From contig CAAEIL010000061.1 of assembly GCA_900755985.1 (NCBI GenBank), positions 1 to 16,536 of the forward strand: a stretch of 16,536 bases of DNA, written 5' to 3'. Position numbers and translations under genes: made by a program. This document shows, piece after piece, positions 13,008-16,536 of the stretch (positions are counted from its first letter, which is position 1; each line of letters opens with the position of its first letter). The DNA comes from Bacteroidales bacterium (lineage in GTDB: Bacteria; Bacteroidota; Bacteroidia; Bacteroidales; Muribaculaceae). The notes beneath the pieces are model-generated. The model did not search any database, was not told the origin of the DNA, and saw nothing but the letters and a program-made list of their open reading frames with translations.

Positions 13008-15796
13008 AACAAGATGTTCCTTACTCCGGCTTTTCTGCCTCTCCCCTCGACTATGAATGTCCCGACGGTCAACTCGCCTATTCCCTCGGCCTTATTAACG
13101 AGGACGGCGGCCTAAAAGCTTTTCTTTCCCCGGACAATCTCTTATCTGTCCATCCCGGGCATGAAATTCTTATTATTCATACCGTCGCTAATCAGAAAAA
13201 CCTCATCATTCTCTCTGGCCAACGTGACGGCGCCTTTTATCTCCATTGGATTAAATTGGACTCAAGCTTCGATTCTACCGAAGATGCCGCTCGTATCCTC
13301 TCCCCGCTGCCTTTCAACAAGTTCCTCTCTATCGCTATTGTCGGTAATACTCTCGCCCTCGCTACTTCCTCCGGACTTTTTTATATCCTTTGGAAGGATA
13401 CCGATTACAAATATCTCGGCAATAAACCGCCTTTCATACCCATACGTTTCGGACCTTACCTGGCCGGCACTTTAAATGATTCCTCTACTACTGCTTATCC
13501 CGATGTTCCCGATTGGACTTATGCTCATTATGCTTCGAGCAATGGTTCGGGTAGTAATAGACGCGGCTCTTGGCAACCTGAAGATGCCGCTTTCTGGGAG
13601 AATGTCTCTAATGGCGCGTTGGGACTCCTTTTGAAAAATATCAACAAAAGCGTCCTTAAAGAAGGATACCTTTATCAGCCTTTCTTCATCCGCTACGCTT
13701 ATCGCCTTTATGACGGCTCTTACACCTTGCATTCCGCTCCGATTCTTATGCTGGCCAATCCTCTTCGGCCTATCATCTATATTGACTGTGCCAAAAACGT
13801 CTCTGATGATGCTCTTTCTATTACTTGTACTCTCGATGTCCCTTTCTTCGGTATCGCCCATCAAATCTTAGGTGATATCGACGGCCTCAAGGACTGGTCC
13901 GATATTGTCCGCGGTGTTGACATTTTTATCACCTCTCCTATCTATACATTCAAGCAGGATGAATCTATAATCCTCCCTACCGGACTCATATATTATTTGG
14001 AAGGCAGCCGATTCCTTGGAAGCACCGACTTCCGTGGCCGTGACAATTATTCCTCTACCGCAGGTTCTGATTCCTCCTCTAAATTTTTTATCGGTCATTA
14101 TGCCAATTCTATCGACGGCTCTTATACCGACCATTTCAAAACTATTTCTTCCGATGACCCTAAAAGGTCTGTTTGTGACCTCCCTAATAACGACTCTTTC
14201 TCCGACCGAATCCAAACCGAATCTTTGTTCTACAAGATTGCCTCTCTCGACATTGACAACATCGCTGCCATGAATAAAATGGAGCGTCTGCCCCTTATCA
14301 AAACCGACCTCGCCAATATCCACACCCTCCCTCGCCTCGACGATGATTACAATAGCCATGCGCTCCTTGCCCCGGGAGCTCTCCATTCTTACAATCAGCG
14401 CCTTTTGCTCACCGACATCACGGTCTCTCCTCCTCCGCCATTCCCTATGATTGCTTATGCCGGCGCCGCCGACTCTTCTTCCCCTCTCTCTCATTCGGCT
14501 TCCGATGTCATCAGGGTATTCACTCGCGTCAACGGTACCCCCTGCGTCAGTCAATACTCCACGCCCGCCGGTGCTGATAATAACGCTCACCTCGCCCGAT
14601 TCCCTTATTCCGATTCTTTTCCACGTTATATATTCCACCCCGACAACCTGGCTTACAAAATGGAAATTTCTACCGCCGACGGCAAGTTCTATTCCTTGCC
14701 GCTCAAACAGCATCCTTTCCTCAACGGCGCTTTTTGGTTTGGCGGATTGGGCGAAAAACCGAACAATATCTTCAACGACAAAGACAATACCACTGTTACT
14801 TCCGTCCCTGTACCCAACAAAGTCTACATCTCCGAAATTAACCAGCCTTTTGTTTTCCCTGCCTCTAATATCGTTTCTATTGGCGTGGGACATATCTATA
14901 TGCTTTCTTCCGCCGCTAAGGCGCTCTCTCAAGGGCAGTTCGGACAGTTCCCTCTTTATGCTTTTACAGACCAAGGCATTTGGGCTTTGGAAGTTTCTTC
15001 CAAAGGTATTATCTCCGCTCGTCAGCCTATCACTCGCGATGTCGTTCTCACCGACGATAATGGACGTGTTAACTCTATTACTCAGATTGACTCTGCTGTC
15101 TTATTCGCTACCTCTCGCGGCATAATGCTTATCTCCGGCTCTCAGACTCAATGCATCTCCGATTCCCTATATTCCGATTTCCCCTTCGACGTCCGCTATC
15201 CCCCGGGTTTTATAAAACTCCATGGCCTTATTCATGACCACCCCGACTCTTGTCTCCCGATTGTTCCTTTTTCCCACTTCCTTAAGGACTGCCGTATGAT
15301 TTACGACTACACTCATCAACGTATTATTGTATTCAACAGATATTTCTCTTATGCTTACGTCTTTTCTTTGAAGTCTCGTCTTTGGGGCCTCTTGCACTCT
15401 GACATCGCTTATAATGTCAATTCTTACCCCGACGCTTTTGCTGTTACTTCCGATGGCCAACTCGTTAATTTCTCTTCCGACAGTGGCCCCGCTCATCCCG
15501 CTCTCTTCCTCACGCGCCCCCTCAAACTCGGCGACGGAAACATTCACAAGACTGTTGACAACATCATTCAGCGCGGCAATTTTGCACGGGGCCATGTGTC
15601 AACGGTCCTTTACGGCTCGCGCGACCTCATAAACTGGCATCTCGTTTGGTCAAGCAAAGACCACTACCTGCGCGGTTTCCATGGTACACCCTACAAGTAT
15701 TTCCGTATCGCCGGCGTGGCTAACCTCGATGCCAACGAAAACATAATAGGTGCATCGGTGCAGTTCTCTCCGCGCCTCACCAACCAACCGCGTTAA
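13004..15796 (+). CDS. Large 930-residue phage protein, probably beta-rich, unknown function
   Basis: This is the largest gene in the window. The N-terminus reads KQDVPYSGFSASPLDYECPD and GQLAYSLGLINEDGGLKAFL. Much of the protein repeats short strand-turn units such as ILIIHTVANQKNLIILSG and VRGVDIFITSP, suggestive of beta-propeller or beta-barrel structure. There is a Pro-rich linker (SPPPPFPM) near residue 475 and a C-terminal segment RNWHLV-like followed by KYFRIAGVANLDA. No signal peptide or transmembrane helix is visible. I recognise it as a recurrent Bacteroidales prophage protein following the AbrB-like gene, perhaps virion-associated. Codon use is unusual: almost every wobble base is C or T from 13010 to about 15530, while the last 250 bases resemble the rest of the phage. 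ATG 13004 overlaps the previous stop. Confidence 0.7.
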   Translation: MKQDVPYSGFSASPLDYECPDGQLAYSLGLINEDGGLKAFLSPDNLLSVHPGHEILIIHTVANQKNLIILSGQRDGAFYLHWIKLDSSFDSTEDAARILSPLPFNKFLSIAIVGNTLALATSSGLFYILWKDTDYKYLGNKPPFIPIRFGPYLAGTLNDSSTTAYPDVPDWTYAHYASSNGSGSNRRGSWQPEDAAFWENVSNGALGLLLKNINKSVLKEGYLYQPFFIRYAYRLYDGSYTLHSAPILMLANPLRPIIYIDCAKNVSDDALSITCTLDVPFFGIAHQILGDIDGLKDWSDIVRGVDIFITSPIYTFKQDESIILPTGLIYYLEGSRFLGSTDFRGRDNYSSTAGSDSSSKFFIGHYANSIDGSYTDHFKTISSDDPKRSVCDLPNNDSFSDRIQTESLFYKIASLDIDNIAAMNKMERLPLIKTDLANIHTLPRLDDDYNSHALLAPGALHSYNQRLLLTDITVSPPPPFPMIAYAGAADSSSPLSHSASDVIRVFTRVNGTPCVSQYSTPAGADNNAHLARFPYSDSFPRYIFHPDNLAYKMEISTADGKFYSLPLKQHPFLNGAFWFGGLGEKPNNIFNDKDNTTVTSVPVPNKVYISEINQPFVFPASNIVSIGVGHIYMLSSAAKALSQGQFGQFPLYAFTDQGIWALEVSSKGIISARQPITRDVVLTDDNGRVNSITQIDSAVLFATSRGIMLISGSQTQCISDSLYSDFPFDVRYPPGFIKLHGLIHDHPDSCLPIVPFSHFLKDCRMIYDYTHQRIIVFNRYFSYAYVFSLKSRLWGLLHSDIAYNVNSYPDAFAVTSDGQLVNFSSDSGPAHPALFLTRPLKLGDGNIHKTVDNIIQRGNFARGHVSTVLYGSRDLINWHLVWSSKDHYLRGFHGTPYKYFRIAGVANLDANENIIGASVQFSPRLTNQPR

Positions 15797-15826
15797 TAAT
15801 AAGTAGAAGGATTACTCATAATGTTG

Positions 15827-15868
15827 GAAGAGCCGCCATGCGTGATGCACAGCGGCTCTTCATTTTTT
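15827..15868 (+). terminator. Rho-independent terminator
   Basis: A perfect ten-base stem, GAAGAGCCGC (15827-15836) pairing with GCGGCTCTTC (15852-15861), has a 15-base loop and is followed by ATTTTTT (15862-15868). It lies 31 bases after the stop of the 930-residue gene and should end that transcript. On the minus strand there is no T-run after the stem, so termination of the convergent gene is less certain. Confidence 0.9.
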
Positions 15869-15882
15869 CGGGTCCCAGGGAC

Positions 15883-16413
15883 TTAAAACGGATGCAGTCT
15901 GCGCCTCGTCCTGCCCATGCGCGCCAAGAGGTTCGTTTTCATTGCACTCTCGGCCTCGGCGGCTTTGGCGAGCCACGTTTCCTCTTTTGCGGGATTGGTG
16001 ATGCTCATCCAGTCTGCAACCGCGCGTGCTACGAGATATTCATGTATCAGCCTTTCAAGCAGTGTCAGCGTTGTTTGCGAGAAGTTGCCCGGCACTTTCA
16101 TCACTATGGCGTAGGCTTCGCGCTTCTTCAGTTTGTCGTCATAGACCTTGCGCCGGACTCTGTGCTTGGTGTAGGAATAGAGCAACTCCCTGCACTGCGA
16201 CACGCAGAGGTCAAGCACGCGCGTCACGCGGTCTACGTTGCCTTCCTCGGCCACGTCCTGCACGGTGTGACGCTGATGCACCTCGGTTTCCTTGGTGGGC
16301 ATGACGTGCCCCTCAATGTAGCAGATTTGGCTGATGTCGTAGAGCAGTTGCTCGCGCTCGAATTGCAGGACGGCATAGGTATTGCCGTCCGTGGTGTCCA
16401 TATAGCAGCTCAT
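15883..16413 (-). CDS. Conserved phage virion-type protein (putative head-tail component)
   Basis: This 176-residue protein is the only minus-strand gene seen. It reads TYAVLQFEREQLLYDISQIC, then HTVQDVAEEGNVDRVTRVLD, CVSQCRELLYSYTKHRV, LIHEYLVARAVADWMSITNP and the terminal MGRTRRRLHPF. I recognise this sequence pattern, especially DVAEEGNVDRVTRVLDL and HEYLVxxxxADWMSIT, from conserved proteins in the structural gene cluster of Bacteroidales prophages. A head-tail or adaptor role is likely but not proven. Start ATG at 16413 (MSCYMD) is preferred over the TTG at 16419; ATG 16401 is also possible. It converges on the 930-residue gene across the terminator. Confidence 0.75.
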   Translation of the reverse strand: MSCYMDTTDGNTYAVLQFEREQLLYDISQICYIEGHVMPTKETEVHQRHTVQDVAEEGNVDRVTRVLDLCVSQCRELLYSYTKHRVRRKVYDDKLKKREAYAIVMKVPGNFSQTTLTLLERLIHEYLVARAVADWMSITNPAKEETWLAKAAEAESAMKTNLLARMGRTRRRLHPF

Positions 16414-16443
16414 GGGCAATAGGCTTTACGCCCCGGTCGGGGT

Positions 16444-16471
16444 ATTATAGGACACGACCAAATTTTTTCAA
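16444..16471 (-). promoter_or_regulatory. Possible minus-strand promoter for the virion-type gene
   Basis: Read on the minus strand, TTGAAA (16471-16466) and TATAAT (16449-16444) are 16 bases apart, a textbook sigma70-type arrangement pointing at the gene starting at 16413. Bacteroidota sigma factors normally prefer TTTG and TAnnTTTG, so the match may be fortuitous. A near-palindrome CCCCGGTCGGGG (16431-16442) lies just downstream and could be an operator. Confidence 0.35.
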
Positions 16472-16497
16472 CGAAAAATATGTTAATAAATGTAAAT

Positions 16498-16528
16498 TTT
16501 GATAAGTCGTAAAATGTTAGTAATTTTG
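16498..16528 (+). promoter_or_regulatory. Bacteroidota-type promoter reading out of the window
   Basis: TTTG at 16498-16501 and TAATTTTG at 16521-16528 match the -33 and -7 consensus exactly, with 19 bases between them, the normal spacing. The predicted transcript start is near 16532, so the gene it serves is beyond the window. It is divergent from the minus-strand gene. Confidence 0.75.
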
Positions 16529-16536
16529 CATAGCAA

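Noticed and set aside
13868..14974. Minus-strand open frame of 368 codons inside the 930-residue gene
   Set aside because: It follows from the strong C/T third-position bias of the plus-strand gene, which removes minus-strand stops. Its translation is Arg/Gly/Val/Glu-rich without domain signs.
14451..15125. Plus-strand open frame of 224 codons in a second frame of the large gene
   Set aside because: It is Leu/Pro/Ser-rich, as expected from reading the pyrimidine-biased gene out of frame.
15838..16422. Plus-strand open frame opposite the minus-strand virion-type gene
   Set aside because: The minus-strand translation shows a familiar conserved pattern; the plus-strand one is Arg/His/Gly-rich without it.
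1..16536. CRISPR array, tRNA or rRNA gene, integrase, transposase, toxin-antitoxin pair or restriction endonuclease
   Set aside because: I looked on both strands and saw no spaced repeats, tRNA-like cloverleaf, catalytic signatures of these enzymes, or typical toxin-antitoxin pairs.

Overview
The window looks like part of a temperate phage or prophage of a Bacteroidota host, most likely a gut Bacteroidales. Three things support this. The promoters that can be seen match the Bacteroidota -7 consensus TAnnTTTG. Start codons are preceded by A-rich sequence or overlap the previous stop codon, rather than following a Shine-Dalgarno box. The protein families (DUF4494, DUF1064, DUF6291-type replisome organiser, DnaC-like loader, HU, short DUF551-type ORFs) are the usual early-gene set of Bacteroidales phages. 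All family names come from reading the proteins by eye; no database was searched.

Layout. (1) 1-3766 is a recombination and DNA-binding block: the C-terminus of a coiled-coil protein, a RecE-like PD-(D/E)XK exonuclease, an SNF2-type helicase, a small conserved protein, an HU-like protein and a frameshifted DUF4494 gene. (2) 3753-5666 is a replication block: DUF1064 putative nuclease, DUF6291-type replisome organiser and DnaC-like helicase loader. (3) 5682-10977 is an array of about 18 small genes, mostly overlapping by 1-30 bases. Only a MazG-like pyrophosphohydrolase and two DUF551-type proteins are recognisable; the rest are candidates for host-takeover or counter-defence functions. (4) 10974-12510 holds an orphan C5-cytosine methyltransferase and a small frameshifted gene that closes the early operon. 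(5) 12511-12638 is a non-coding gap with a Bacteroidota -7 box placed so that transcription would begin at or next to the following ATG. (6) 12639-15796 holds an AbrB-like small protein and a 930-residue protein of unknown function with strikingly different codon use, ending at a strong Rho-independent terminator. (7) 15883-16413 is a convergent minus-strand gene resembling a phage virion (head-tail) protein. (8) The last 120 bases are a divergent promoter region, with a very good plus-strand Bacteroidota promoter reading out of the window.

How it fits together. Genes 1-12510 all lie on the plus strand with almost no gaps, so they are probably one or a few translationally coupled early transcripts. 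These would supply recombination and repair, replication initiation, nucleotide-pool clean-up and DNA modification. The two genes after 12639 form a separately promoted unit, and the minus-strand gene begins or ends a different module.

The most notable observation is that three otherwise conserved small genes (3087-3766, 9378-9690, 12308-12510) each appear to be broken by exactly one inserted or missing base. The correct continuation is clearly readable in a neighbouring frame. Either the element is decaying, it uses frameshifting, or the assembly contains indel errors. I found no CRISPR array, rRNA, tRNA, integrase, transposase or classical restriction enzyme, and I see no convincing new defence system.
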